Shown here: piece by piece, positions 42,730-51,496 of the stretch
How positions within the stretch are numbered: the stretch's first letter is position 1
Layout of the letters: every line of letters begins with the position of its first letter
Source: Paraburkholderia mimosarum LMG 23256 = NBRC 106338
Lineage (GTDB): Bacteria; Pseudomonadota; Gammaproteobacteria; Burkholderiales; Burkholderiaceae
Reading direction: 5' to 3'
Assembly (NCBI RefSeq): GCF_000739815.1
Contig: NZ_BBJJ01000022.1
Coordinates: 60,612 to 124,611 of the forward strand
Length of the DNA stretch: 64,000 nt
Notes under the pieces: model-generated
Databases searched by the model: none
The model's input: only the letters and a program-made list of their open reading frames with translations
Told to the model about the DNA's origin: nothing
Position numbers and translations under genes: made by a program

Positions 42730-43380
42730 CTATTGGCCGTTCTGGGCAGCCTTCTGGGCAGCGGCGGCGAGCATGGCGTCGCCAATGGGAGATTCCCCGA
42801 GCGACTTGAGCGCTTCGCCCGCGCCGCGAATATCGCGCTCCTCCTTGTTCTGGCTGAGCTTGCTCTTGCCCACGAGGCGCGTGATCTCGATCTGCACGCC
42901 GACGATCGCCTTGACCAGCGCATCCGTGTATTCCCTTGGCGCGTCGGCCATTTTCCATGGCGTCGGCTGCGAGGCTTCGTGCGTGCGCGTCAGGCGGCCG
43001 ATCACCCCACGCACGTAGCGCTCGTCGTCGAGGATCGTGATGCGCCCGTGCGCATGAACCACCCTGTAGTTCCACGTCGGCACCTGCTTGTGCGCTTCAT
43101 GTTTGCTCGGATACCAGTTCGGCGAGATATAGGCATCGCCCGCTCTGAAGATCACGAGAACCTCATCGCCGTTGGCTACGTCCTGCCAAACGGGGTTGGC
43201 CCGCGCGACGTGCGCGCGCAACACACCGAGTTCGCCCTCTTCCGCTGCGAGTTCGAAAGGAATGTGATTGGCGTCGAGGCCGCTCTTCCCGTGCGTCACC
43301 AGCGTGCCGAACGGATGTTGGGCGATGCATTCATGCAGGACTTCCTTGCGGTTTTCGGCGAAATGGGCGGGTACGTACAT
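42730..43380 (-). CDS. PaiB-family FMN-binding protein
   Basis: 216 residues. MYVPAHFAENRKEVLHECIA at the start, PFGTLVTHGKSGLDANHIPF, YISPNWYPSKHEAHKQVPTWNY and VIGRLTRTHE are PaiB signatures. In Bacillus PaiB is a negative regulator of sporulation and protease genes; Gram-negative members are FMN-binding proteins of unclear role. It lies between the sugar-acid operon and the 3' end of the pga cluster on the same strand. Spacing on both sides argues for its own promoter. The C-terminal tail is Ala-rich. Confidence 0.87.
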   Translation of the reverse strand: MYVPAHFAENRKEVLHECIAQHPFGTLVTHGKSGLDANHIPFELAAEEGELGVLRAHVARANPVWQDVANGDEVLVIFRAGDAYISPNWYPSKHEAHKQVPTWNYRVVHAHGRITILDDERYVRGVIGRLTRTHEASQPTPWKMADAPREYTDALVKAIVGVQIEITRLVGKSKLSQNKEERDIRGAGEALKSLGESPIGDAMLAAAAQKAAQNGQ

Positions 43381-43562
43381 GCGGGATGCCTGCTCGTGGG
43401 GTGAGTGGAAAACGTGGCCGGCGCAGCCACGCGTTTCCAGTGTGCCTCAAATATGGCTCATTCCATAGATCCACCTTGCTGCATTTTCAAGGGACCAAAA
43501 TCATGCCCGGAACAGCACAAGTAAAGGCGATGCCCCATCCGGGTCTGCGAGCGTCACGCCAG

Positions 43563-44297
43563 TCAGTGCAGCGCCTCCGCCACAGTCCGCTGGTGCACGC
43601 GCTCGAGTTCGGCGAGCTGCTGCTTGCTGTTCACGCCGAGCGTTTCCCATTCTTCGTCGGGCTGTGCGGTCACGACCGGATGGCCAGAGGCGATCGCGGC
43701 TTCCACGACGTCGGTGAGGTAATACTCGCCCTGGGCGTTGTCGTTTTTGAGCGCGTCGAGCCAGCCCGCGAGCGGCGCGGTGGGCGTCACGACGATGCCC
43801 GTGTTGATCTCGGCGATCTTGCGCTGCGCTTCGTTCGCGTCCTTCTGCTCGACGATGCGCACGACCTTGCCCGCCGTGTCGCGCACGATGCGGCCGTAAC
43901 CGGTCGGATCGTCGAGCGTGACGGTGAGAATGCCGTAGCCGTCCTGGCCGGCGGCATCGACAAGGCGCCTGAGCGTCGAGGCACGCGTGAGCGGCACGTC
44001 GCCATAGAGCACGAGCGTGGGCACGCTGGCGTCGAGCAGCGGCAGCGCCTGCGCGAGCGCGTGGCCCGTGCCGAGCTGCTGCGCCTGCAGCGCGAACTGG
44101 ACGTCGGGCGCGCCGACGGCCTCGCGCACGGCTTCGCCGCCATGGCCGACCACGACCACGAGGCGGGTGGGCGAAAGCGTGCGGGCGGTATCGATGACGT
44201 GCGAGAGGAGCGGCTTGCCGGAGAGCGGATGCAGGACCTTGGGCAGCGCGGAGTGCATGCGTTTGCCCATGCCTGCCGCGAGGATCACGATATTCAA
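43563..44297 (-). CDS. glmU: GlmU reduced to its N-terminal uridyltransferase domain
   Basis: 244 residues from a TTG start (44295-44297) with agaggt upstream, against about 455 for full GlmU. The pyrophosphorylase domain is complete: VILAAGMGKRMHSALPKVLH, QQLGTGHALAQALP, VLYGDVPL, GYGRIVRD, NTGIVV, GEYYLTDVVEAAI and ETLGVNSKQQLAELERVHQR. After VAEALH the frame ends. A GlmU-like TGVTLADP continues in the next frame (to about 43501) and is then lost, so the left-handed beta-helix acetyltransferase domain has been removed by a frameshift and deletion. It could still make UDP-GlcNAc from GlcNAc-1-phosphate. A full-length housekeeping glmU must lie elsewhere. Confidence 0.82.
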   Translation of the reverse strand: MNIVILAAGMGKRMHSALPKVLHPLSGKPLLSHVIDTARTLSPTRLVVVVGHGGEAVREAVGAPDVQFALQAQQLGTGHALAQALPLLDASVPTLVLYGDVPLTRASTLRRLVDAAGQDGYGILTVTLDDPTGYGRIVRDTAGKVVRIVEQKDANEAQRKIAEINTGIVVTPTAPLAGWLDALKNDNAQGEYYLTDVVEAAIASGHPVVTAQPDEEWETLGVNSKQQLAELERVHQRTVAEALH

Positions 44298-44427
44298 TTC
44301 GTACCTCTATATATTTTTCGGTCGATATGGTTTTGACGGAGTGCGGGGTCCGGCTTATGCAAATCACTCACCAGATTTCGCCACGTTAAATGCGTCGGAT
44401 GCGCACGCGGAACGCCTTAACGCCCCT

Positions 44428-45645
44428 CTATCCCCGGCATTCATCCTGATTGTGAGGCGCTGTCGCGGCTTTCAGATCGAAGTCCGCTTCCTGCAGGCCT
44501 TCGGGGCTCGTGGCGACCCAATGCAACTGGTCGGGCGAGCGCACGAGCCCGATGCTGCCGGTATAAGTCCATTTGACCGGCGACGGCTGCGTGCCCGCGA
44601 GTTCGATAGATGAGGACGTCAGCTTCAGATGCAGCAGCCGTCCATCCTGCGACGGCGTGAACGCCCGATCGCCGATCACCGCAACGCCTGCCTCGCGAAC
44701 CGTCTCCGGCATGCAAGGAAGCGTCGCCGTCGTCGTTCCGTTCGCATCGACGAGCTGCGCGAAGCCGCTGCCCTTGTCGTCAGTGGCGACCACGATGAAG
44801 CGCTCGATCGACGGCACGTACGAAGCCGCGTACGTGTAGTACCGCACGTGGCCAGCGATCACACGCGGGTCGCTCAGCGCCCCCGTCGCAGGATCGAGCG
44901 TCGCGACCTTCAGCCTCGCATAGGTCTCGCCGCTCACATACTGCTGCCACACGAGCAGCGCGCGCGCCGGCGAGCCGGCGATCATGGGCCACCATTCGCG
45001 CACGCGCGGCGCCACGTCGATGGCCCGTTGCAGCGAGCCGTCGGCATCATACGTCTTCACATAGACGCCGTTGCCCGTGCCGAGGTTATCGACGCCGCCA
45101 CCGTCGACCCAGTCATTCGAATAGAACACCACGAAACGCGGGCCGACAGCGGCAACATGCCCCGAATGGCCGCCCGACAGAACGTCGTTCGGGTACGGCT
45201 TCACGCCTTTCAACGCGGACGTGTACACGCCGTAGCGCTGGCTCACTTCGTTCGGCGTATTCCAGCCGTCTTCGAACGACACCATCACGCGGCCCGTATC
45301 GTTTTGCGCGACCGAAACGGGCTCCTGCGCTTCGGGACGCCGGATGAAAATGCGCGGACGGCCGAGATTGCGCTGCTGCGGCGTCCAGCGCGCGATATAC
45401 ACATCGTGCGTCCAGTTGCCGTCGGCGCCCGCGCCGCGCGGCGGCAGGCCCGAACTGCTGAAGAACACGGTCGTTACGCCACGCGCATCGATCGTCGCGC
45501 CGATTCCGTGCATGTAGGCGCGCATATCGCCCTTTGGCACGCGCACGGCGCCCGAGGCTTTCGCGGATTTCGCGCCCGCCGGCGAAGCGACCGGAAGGAG
45601 GCCGCATGCGGCCACCAAGGCAAGCACCGCACATGTCGCCCGCAT
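44428..45645 (-). CDS. Secreted beta-propeller protein in the pga operon
   Basis: 405 residues from the ATG at 45643-45645, only 8 bases after glmS. A Sec signal peptide (AVLALVAACGLLPVASPAGA) is followed by repeated propeller-like blades: YMHGIGATIDARGVTTVFFS, THDVYIARWTPQQRNLGRP, GRVMVSFEDGWNTPNEVSQR, WWPMIAGSPARALLVWQQYV and SIGLVRSPDQLHWVATSP. No catalytic motif or domain name can be assigned. Its place between glmS and glmU-type genes implies that it is made with the poly-GlcNAc machinery, perhaps as a periplasmic or matrix-binding lectin-like protein. That role is inference. Confidence 0.78.
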   Translation of the reverse strand: MRATCAVLALVAACGLLPVASPAGAKSAKASGAVRVPKGDMRAYMHGIGATIDARGVTTVFFSSSGLPPRGAGADGNWTHDVYIARWTPQQRNLGRPRIFIRRPEAQEPVSVAQNDTGRVMVSFEDGWNTPNEVSQRYGVYTSALKGVKPYPNDVLSGGHSGHVAAVGPRFVVFYSNDWVDGGGVDNLGTGNGVYVKTYDADGSLQRAIDVAPRVREWWPMIAGSPARALLVWQQYVSGETYARLKVATLDPATGALSDPRVIAGHVRYYTYAASYVPSIERFIVVATDDKGSGFAQLVDANGTTTATLPCMPETVREAGVAVIGDRAFTPSQDGRLLHLKLTSSSIELAGTQPSPVKWTYTGSIGLVRSPDQLHWVATSPEGLQEADFDLKAATAPHNQDECRG

Positions 45646-45653
45646 GCCGTCCC

Positions 45654-47483
45654 TCACTCGACCGTAACCGATTTCGCCAGATTGCGCGGCTTGTCGACAT
45701 CGGTGCCGCGCACGCATGCCGTGTGATACGCGAGCAACTGCAGCGGCACCACGTGAAGGATCGGCGACAGGGGTCCGTAATGTTCCGGCAACTGGATCAC
45801 GCGCACGCCGTGAGTGTTTTCGATCTTCGTGCCGGCATCCGCCAGCACATACAACTCGCCCCCGCGCGCACGCACTTCCTGCATGTTCGACTTGAGCTTG
45901 TCGAGCAGTGCATCGTTCGGCGCGACCGTAATCACCGGCATCTCGCTCGTGACAATGGCAAGCGGACCGTGCTTCAACTCGCCTGCGGGATAGGCTTCCG
46001 CATGCACGTATGAAATCTCCTTGAGCTTCAGCGCGCCCTCCAGCGCGATCGGGTAATGCACGCCGCGCCCGAGAAACAGCGCGTGATCCTTGCGCGCAAG
46101 CGATTGTGCCCACGCTACGATCTGGGGCTCCAGCGCAAGGACGCTGTTCAACGCGGCAGGGAGATGGTGGAGTTGACGCAGCGCCAGCGCCTCGTCGTCG
46201 GCGCTCACGCGGCCGCGCTCTTTGGCGAGCGTCAGAGCCAGCAGGTAAAGCGCGACGAGCTGCGTCGTGAACGCCTTCGTCGACGCCACGCCGATCTCTG
46301 GTCCCGCTCCGGTCGGATATTGCAGCTCCGTGAGCCGCATCATCGAGCTGTGCGGCACGTTGCAGATCGCGAGCGTATGGTGATAGCCAAGCTGTTGCGC
46401 ATGCTTCAACGCGGCGAGCGTATCGGCCGTTTCGCCCGATTGCGAGACGACGACGACCATCCCGCACGGATTCACGACACTCTCGCGATAGCGGTATTCG
46501 CTGGCAATCTCCACTTGCGTCGGAATGCCCGCGATCGATTCGAGCCAGTATTTGGCGGTCAGCGCCGAGTAGTAGCTGGTGCCGCACGCCAGCAGCAGCA
46601 ACGAATCTATCTCGCTGAACGCGCGCTGCGCTTTCGCGCCGAACAGCGCCGGCGTGATCGAACGCACGCGTTCCGTCGCGTCGGCGACCACGTCGGGTTG
46701 CTCGAAGATCTCCTTCTGCATGTAGTGGCGATACGGACCCAGCTCCGCGGCATAGTGGGTAGCGTGATGCGCCTGCAGTTCGCGACGCGCCGTTGCGCCA
46801 TCGCGATCGATGATATGCACCCCATCGCACGACAGCACGGCGATGTCCCCTTCTTCGAGGAAGATGAAATGCCCGGCCGTGCCGGACAGCGCCATCGCGT
46901 CCGAAGCCAGATAATTGCCGCCCTCGCCGACGCCGATCACGAGCGGAGAACCCGCACGCGCGCCGATCACGCGGTCTGGTTCGTTCTTCGCGAAAACGGC
47001 GATCGCATACGCGCCACGCAGGCGCTGCAATGCGCGCTGCACGGCCGTCAACAGATCGCGCGACGCTTCCTGCCCGCGCGTGTGGTGGATCAGATGCGCG
47101 ATCACTTCCGTGTCGGTATCCGATTCGAAATGGTAGCCGAGCGCTTTCAGCTCGTCGCGCAGCGGCTCGTGATTTTCGATGATTCCGTTATGCACGAGCG
47201 CAATCTCGTCCCGCGAAAATATCGGGTGCGCGTTGTCGGTTACGGGTGCGCCGTGCGTCGCCCAGCGCGTGTGCGCGACACCGAGTGTGCCCGACAGCCG
47301 CGCTTCTTCGACCCGCTCTGCGAGATTCGCCACGCGCTCGACGCTGCGCACGCGACGCGGCGTGCCGTGCTGCAAGACGGCAACACCGCACGAGTCATAG
47401 CCGCGATATTCGAGCCGACGCAGGCCTTCAGTGAGAACGCCGACGACGTTGCGTTGAGCAACCGCTCCAATAATTCCGCACAT
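45654..47483 (-). CDS. glmS: Glutamine-fructose-6-phosphate aminotransferase (isomerizing)
   Basis: 609 residues, full length. The class II glutaminase domain begins MCGIIGAVAQRNVVGVLTEG with Cys2 as nucleophile and GNYLASDAMALSG. The two SIS domains contain LLACGTSYYSALTAKYWLES and EISYVHAEAYPAGELKHGPL. The C-terminus is PRNLAKSVTVE, as expected for GlmS. It converts fructose-6-phosphate and glutamine to glucosamine-6-phosphate. Its place after pgaD, 64 bases downstream, suggests a dedicated copy boosting precursor for exopolysaccharide. Housekeeping glmS normally sits next to full glmU, so this is probably a paralogue. Confidence 0.93.
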   Translation of the reverse strand: MCGIIGAVAQRNVVGVLTEGLRRLEYRGYDSCGVAVLQHGTPRRVRSVERVANLAERVEEARLSGTLGVAHTRWATHGAPVTDNAHPIFSRDEIALVHNGIIENHEPLRDELKALGYHFESDTDTEVIAHLIHHTRGQEASRDLLTAVQRALQRLRGAYAIAVFAKNEPDRVIGARAGSPLVIGVGEGGNYLASDAMALSGTAGHFIFLEEGDIAVLSCDGVHIIDRDGATARRELQAHHATHYAAELGPYRHYMQKEIFEQPDVVADATERVRSITPALFGAKAQRAFSEIDSLLLLACGTSYYSALTAKYWLESIAGIPTQVEIASEYRYRESVVNPCGMVVVVSQSGETADTLAALKHAQQLGYHHTLAICNVPHSSMMRLTELQYPTGAGPEIGVASTKAFTTQLVALYLLALTLAKERGRVSADDEALALRQLHHLPAALNSVLALEPQIVAWAQSLARKDHALFLGRGVHYPIALEGALKLKEISYVHAEAYPAGELKHGPLAIVTSEMPVITVAPNDALLDKLKSNMQEVRARGGELYVLADAGTKIENTHGVRVIQLPEHYGPLSPILHVVPLQLLAYHTACVRGTDVDKPRNLAKSVTVE

Positions 47484-47547
47484 GGTGGTCTCCGTGGTGC
47501 GTGAAATTGCTTATGTTCAATGTTCCGATATTGGGACGCAGGAGCAC

Positions 47548-48000
47548 TCACGCAGCCTGACGCTCGAAGTCGGGCGCCGTCACGACGTGCGAGATCATGC
47601 CGTCGTCGTCGTGATACGCGACGAGACAGCGTCCCGCCTCGCCGTGCGGGACTTCAAGCGTCGTCACGGGCGGCGGCCCGTCGCTCGTTTCAGGCATGCG
47701 CCGCACGCGGTTCGCATTCATCGCATCCATCTGGCGCCCGAAAGTCCAGAGGATCATGGCCAGCACGACGATGCCGATCCCCGAGATCCCCGGCATGAAT
47801 GCGTCGAGCGACAGTTCTTCTGCACTTGCATGCACCAGACACCAGCGGATGTACGCGGCGGCTAGCACCCACGTGCCGAGCACGAGTGATGGCCGCACGA
47901 AGCGATACCACGCGACCATACGCATCGCCTTTTCCCTCGTGCATTCGGTCGCGAACTGCGAAACGGACTGCTTTGAAACATCGATGATCGGAAATTCCAT
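47548..48000 (-). CDS. pgaD: PgaD-like poly-GlcNAc synthase subunit
   Basis: 150 residues with two transmembrane helices (VLGTWVLAAAYIRWCLVH and ISGIGIVVLAMILWTFGRQM), an N-terminal cytosolic segment with MVAWYRFVRPSLVLG, and a charged C-terminal tail. PgaD is small and poorly conserved (E. coli 137 residues) and is identified by topology and position after pgaC. It pairs with PgaC to form the inner-membrane synthase and contributes to cyclic-di-GMP activation. The gene lies 51 bases after pgaC. Confidence 0.82.
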   Translation of the reverse strand: MEFPIIDVSKQSVSQFATECTREKAMRMVAWYRFVRPSLVLGTWVLAAAYIRWCLVHASAEELSLDAFMPGISGIGIVVLAMILWTFGRQMDAMNANRVRRMPETSDGPPPVTTLEVPHGEAGRCLVAYHDDDGMISHVVTAPDFERQAA

Positions 48001-48051
48001 GTTGTTTTCCCGTGTGGAGGATGTTGAGCCGGTTTTGTCGATTCGAATGCT

Positions 48052-49383
48052 TTATGTCAATTGCTCGTTGGACTGCGGCGCTTCGAGCGCTGCGCTGTAC
48101 TGAGGCGCTGGCGATGCATCGCCGGCCACCGCGCCGCTCGACCGGATTCCGCGATCCGGGCTCACCCAGCGCGCGCGCTTTCTGCGGCGCTGGCTCACTA
48201 CGCCCGGCAACGCGATCACTGACGCGATCATGCTGATCGCCCAGAACGCAGCGGGATACCAGACGGTGTCGACGAAATAGCGCATCAGATTCTTGTCGTA
48301 GTTCCGATCGATCAGGCAGCCGATCAAGATCTGCGCGCAGCAGGTCGCGAACAGCAGCACACCGGTGCCGCGCGGCATGAATGCGAACCGCCAGCTTTCG
48401 GGCAGCGTGAACATCGCGGTCGCCGCCATCATCACGAGCGTGAACAGCATGCAGTACGCCCACACGATGCTGATCGCGTACTCGACGAAAATCGGCCACA
48501 TCATCATGTTGCGGCGTGACAGCACGGCGCCCGCATACTTGAAGAGAACCTGAATGCCCCCCTTCGCCCAGCGCAGGCGCTGCTTGTAGAGACCGCGGAA
48601 CGTCTCCGGCATCAGGATCCAGCTGAGCGCGCGCGATTCGAAATTCACGGCCCATCCTTGCACCTGGAGCTTCCAGCTAATGTCGATGTCTTCGGTCAGC
48701 ATGTCGGAACTCCAATAGCCGACTTCCTGAAGCGCGCGCTTCCTGAACATCGACACCACGCCGGATACGGTCAACAGACGTCCATACATGTGCTGGGTAC
48801 GCTTGATCAGCCCGACGATCGACGAGAATTCGCCCACCTGCATGCGGCCGAGCAGCGACGAACGCGTGCGGATGCGCGGATTGCCGGTCACGGCGCCGAC
48901 GGAGGCGTCTTCGAGGAAGTGGCGCAGCATCCAGCCGATCGCTTCCTTGTCGAGCAGCGAGTCGCCGTCGATGCACATGAGGTACTCGGCATCCGAGAGC
49001 ATCGCTGCCGTCGTGAGCCCGATCGCCTTGCCCTCGTTCTGGTGCTGATGCACGACGACCAGCTTCGGATAGACGTTCACCAGTTCGTTGAGGATCGCGC
49101 CGGTGTCGTCGCGGCTGCCGTCGTTGATCGCGATAATGTTGTAGTTCGGATAGTTGAGCTGGTCCAGGCACGCGATCACTTCGCGCACGTTGTCCGCTTC
49201 GTTGTAGCAAGGCACGACCACGGACACCTTCGGATACGACGTCGGCGGCGGCGCCGACTTGCGCCCGGCGTCCCGGCGCTCGACGAGCAGATAGTGAAGC
49301 ACACCACCTGCCATCCACAGATAGGCCATCAACAATGGATAGTAAAAGACGAAGTTCGAGATAAAGCTGAAGACATTTTTCAT
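48052..49383 (-). CDS. pgaC: Poly-beta-1,6-N-acetyl-D-glucosamine synthase PgaC
   Basis: 443 residues (E. coli 441). The family 2 glycosyltransferase core has VSVVVPCYNEADNVREVIAC, AINDGSRDDT, CIDGDSLLDKEAIGWML, the base-containing MLTEDIDISWKLQVQGW and the QRLRW acceptor motif (YKQRLRWAKGGIQVLFKYAG). One N-terminal helix and four C-terminal helices anchor it. It polymerises UDP-GlcNAc into PNAG at the inner membrane. Translation starts 55 bases after pgaB. Confidence 0.95.
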   Translation of the reverse strand: MKNVFSFISNFVFYYPLLMAYLWMAGGVLHYLLVERRDAGRKSAPPPTSYPKVSVVVPCYNEADNVREVIACLDQLNYPNYNIIAINDGSRDDTGAILNELVNVYPKLVVVHQHQNEGKAIGLTTAAMLSDAEYLMCIDGDSLLDKEAIGWMLRHFLEDASVGAVTGNPRIRTRSSLLGRMQVGEFSSIVGLIKRTQHMYGRLLTVSGVVSMFRKRALQEVGYWSSDMLTEDIDISWKLQVQGWAVNFESRALSWILMPETFRGLYKQRLRWAKGGIQVLFKYAGAVLSRRNMMMWPIFVEYAISIVWAYCMLFTLVMMAATAMFTLPESWRFAFMPRGTGVLLFATCCAQILIGCLIDRNYDKNLMRYFVDTVWYPAAFWAISMIASVIALPGVVSQRRRKRARWVSPDRGIRSSGAVAGDASPAPQYSAALEAPQSNEQLT

Positions 49384-49438
49384 TTTGTTCCCCGGATCCG
49401 GTTTCGCATCGTTTGGAGATTCAGTTATCGCGCGACGC

Positions 49439-51490
49439 TCAACCCAACATCCCCTGATTCATGCGCAGTGTGCTTTGCACCGACATCACGTCGCGCAGCA
49501 CAGTCGTGTCCGGCCGGTTCTTCAGGAAGTCGTCCGGCCCATAGCCCATGTGCACGACGCCTGCGGCGTTGAGCCGTTTCATCTGTGCGCGCAGCACGGC
49601 CGCTTCGATGGGTTGCTGCGTCTGCGCGTTGAAGGCGGGCAACTCGAACACGGTCTTTATGGCCGCGCCCGGTTGCTTCATCACGATTTGCCGCAACCTG
49701 TCGAGCCATGCGTCGTCCATCGGGCTGGCAGCCCCGTTCGATGCGCGAGGCGCCGCCGTCAGCGCGACGAAGTCGTAGTTCTCGAGGGCCGATGCAAGGC
49801 TCACCGAGAAGTTGGATCCGGCGTTCGCGTCGAGCACGGCTTCGGCTGGCATCGTGCGCGCGGTCAGCACGTTGCCGCCGCCCTGATACGCGCGCACGCG
49901 CTCTGCAAGCTGGTTCGTGAAGGCGTTCAGATGCGCCGTCTTGCCCTTCGCCCAGCGCTGCATCAACTCGTCGGATGCGTGAATCTGGGCGATATCGCCG
50001 GGCAGGCCCCACGATCGGTACACTGCCATCGCCGCTGCGCTCGTGTCTTCGTATGCGTTCAACGTCGCATCCGCGCCGAACACGACGCCGTTGAAGCTCG
50101 AATAGCGCGTGAGGTCATCGTAGAGATCCTGAATCGTCTGCCGCGCGAGCGGATCAAACGGGCTCAGACGCGGCATGCGTCCGCGCTGCGCATCGCCCGG
50201 GCTGATCGACGCGACTTCGACGAGGCGTCCAGCGGCCGCGTGGCCCGCCGGCAGATCGAAAGCGAGCAGCGGCATGCGCGCATACACCTGCACGCCCGCA
50301 CGCGTGATCAGTTGCCATGCAGTGCGATTGAACAGGTCGGCGCGCATCGGCAGATGACGGTTGGGGTAGTAGAGCGCGCGCGCGACGCCCGTGTTGTCGG
50401 GATCCCAATACGCCTTCAGATACACGGATTTCGGTTCGAGCGCCTTGATGCGATCGAGCAGACGGCCGAGCTTTTCTTCACTCCTGTTGGGATCGGTGTC
50501 ATACATCTCGTCGAGCGATACGTTGACGACGCGCTCGACCGGGTTGCGCTCGCCGCGATATGCGCCAGGAGAGCGCATCTGCGCGATCAGCGTGCCGACG
50601 TCCCAGTCGTACGAAACGAGCAGACGCCGGATCTGCGTGAGCGGCACGTCGGGCGTGTTCGGGCCGTCGTCGAGCGTGAAATGCACGGACATGCCCAGCG
50701 CCTGCGACGCATTGATGAGCGCGGCGTTGTACATCCCATAGGGCCACACGGCCGAACGCACGGTCATGCCTACGCGCTCCTGAATCAGATCGACGCTCTT
50801 CTTCAGATCACCGTGCACGCGTGCCTGGTACTCCTCATCCGTTTCATAACGCTGCAGTTGCGGGGAGTACAGATGGGCACTCGCAGCGGGCAGTTCGTTC
50901 CCCTGTGGATTGGCGAGCGCGCCATGATGCATGTCGTGCGTGTGCGAAGCGACCTCGACGAGGCCCGACTGCGCCATTTCGCGCAGGTCGTCCCAGCTCA
51001 TGAAGTAGCCCGGCGGCATCACCGACTTGTGGCTGATGCGTACGGGGTCGCCCGCAGGGGTATCCGTCCAGCGCGTGACTACACCGATCAGCGCCGGATA
51101 GCCGTACTGTTGAAGCAGCGGAAAGGCGCGGGTGTACTGGCTTTTGTACGCATCGTCGAAAGTGAGCAGCACGGCGCGCGGCGGCAGACGCGGTCCGCCG
51201 TTGCGCGACGCGACGATCTGAGCGACGCTCACCGGGCGAAAGTCCTTTGCCTTCAGCCACGCGAAGATGGTGTTGAGCGTGGCCGTGCTTATCGCACAGG
51301 TATCGGCGACCGTCGACACGTCGGCGTGCAGATCGTCGCGGATATCGTGAATGGCGAGCACGCGAAACGTGAGTCCATCGTCGGCATCGGCCGGCGGCAA
51401 ACGGTCGAGCGCGAGGCGAGCCTGCGCGGCGGGCACTGCGGCGAGACCCGCGGCGAAAGCGAGAAAACGTCGGCGATTGAGCTTGTCCAT
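49439..51490 (-). CDS. pgaB: Poly-GlcNAc N-deacetylase PgaB
   Basis: 683 residues (E. coli 672). The NodB-like deacetylase half carries TFDDAY at 110-115 and SHTHDMHH, with H183 and H188 at positions equivalent to the metal-binding histidines of E. coli PgaB (184 and 189). HDIRDD at 48-53 starts the domain. The C-terminal half (about 320-683) is the glycoside-hydrolase-like domain, with VYLKAYWDPDNTGVARALYY and GVVFGADATLNAYEDTSA. It partially deacetylates PNAG in the periplasm, which is required for export through PgaA. The leader has NRRRFLAFAAGLAAVPAAQA, a Tat-type motif without a lipobox cysteine, whereas E. coli PgaB is a lipoprotein. Confidence 0.94.
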   Translation of the reverse strand: MDKLNRRRFLAFAAGLAAVPAAQARLALDRLPPADADDGLTFRVLAIHDIRDDLHADVSTVADTCAISTATLNTIFAWLKAKDFRPVSVAQIVASRNGGPRLPPRAVLLTFDDAYKSQYTRAFPLLQQYGYPALIGVVTRWTDTPAGDPVRISHKSVMPPGYFMSWDDLREMAQSGLVEVASHTHDMHHGALANPQGNELPAASAHLYSPQLQRYETDEEYQARVHGDLKKSVDLIQERVGMTVRSAVWPYGMYNAALINASQALGMSVHFTLDDGPNTPDVPLTQIRRLLVSYDWDVGTLIAQMRSPGAYRGERNPVERVVNVSLDEMYDTDPNRSEEKLGRLLDRIKALEPKSVYLKAYWDPDNTGVARALYYPNRHLPMRADLFNRTAWQLITRAGVQVYARMPLLAFDLPAGHAAAGRLVEVASISPGDAQRGRMPRLSPFDPLARQTIQDLYDDLTRYSSFNGVVFGADATLNAYEDTSAAAMAVYRSWGLPGDIAQIHASDELMQRWAKGKTAHLNAFTNQLAERVRAYQGGGNVLTARTMPAEAVLDANAGSNFSVSLASALENYDFVALTAAPRASNGAASPMDDAWLDRLRQIVMKQPGAAIKTVFELPAFNAQTQQPIEAAVLRAQMKRLNAAGVVHMGYGPDDFLKNRPDTTVLRDVMSVQSTLRMNQGMLG

Positions 51491-51496
51491 AATGGC

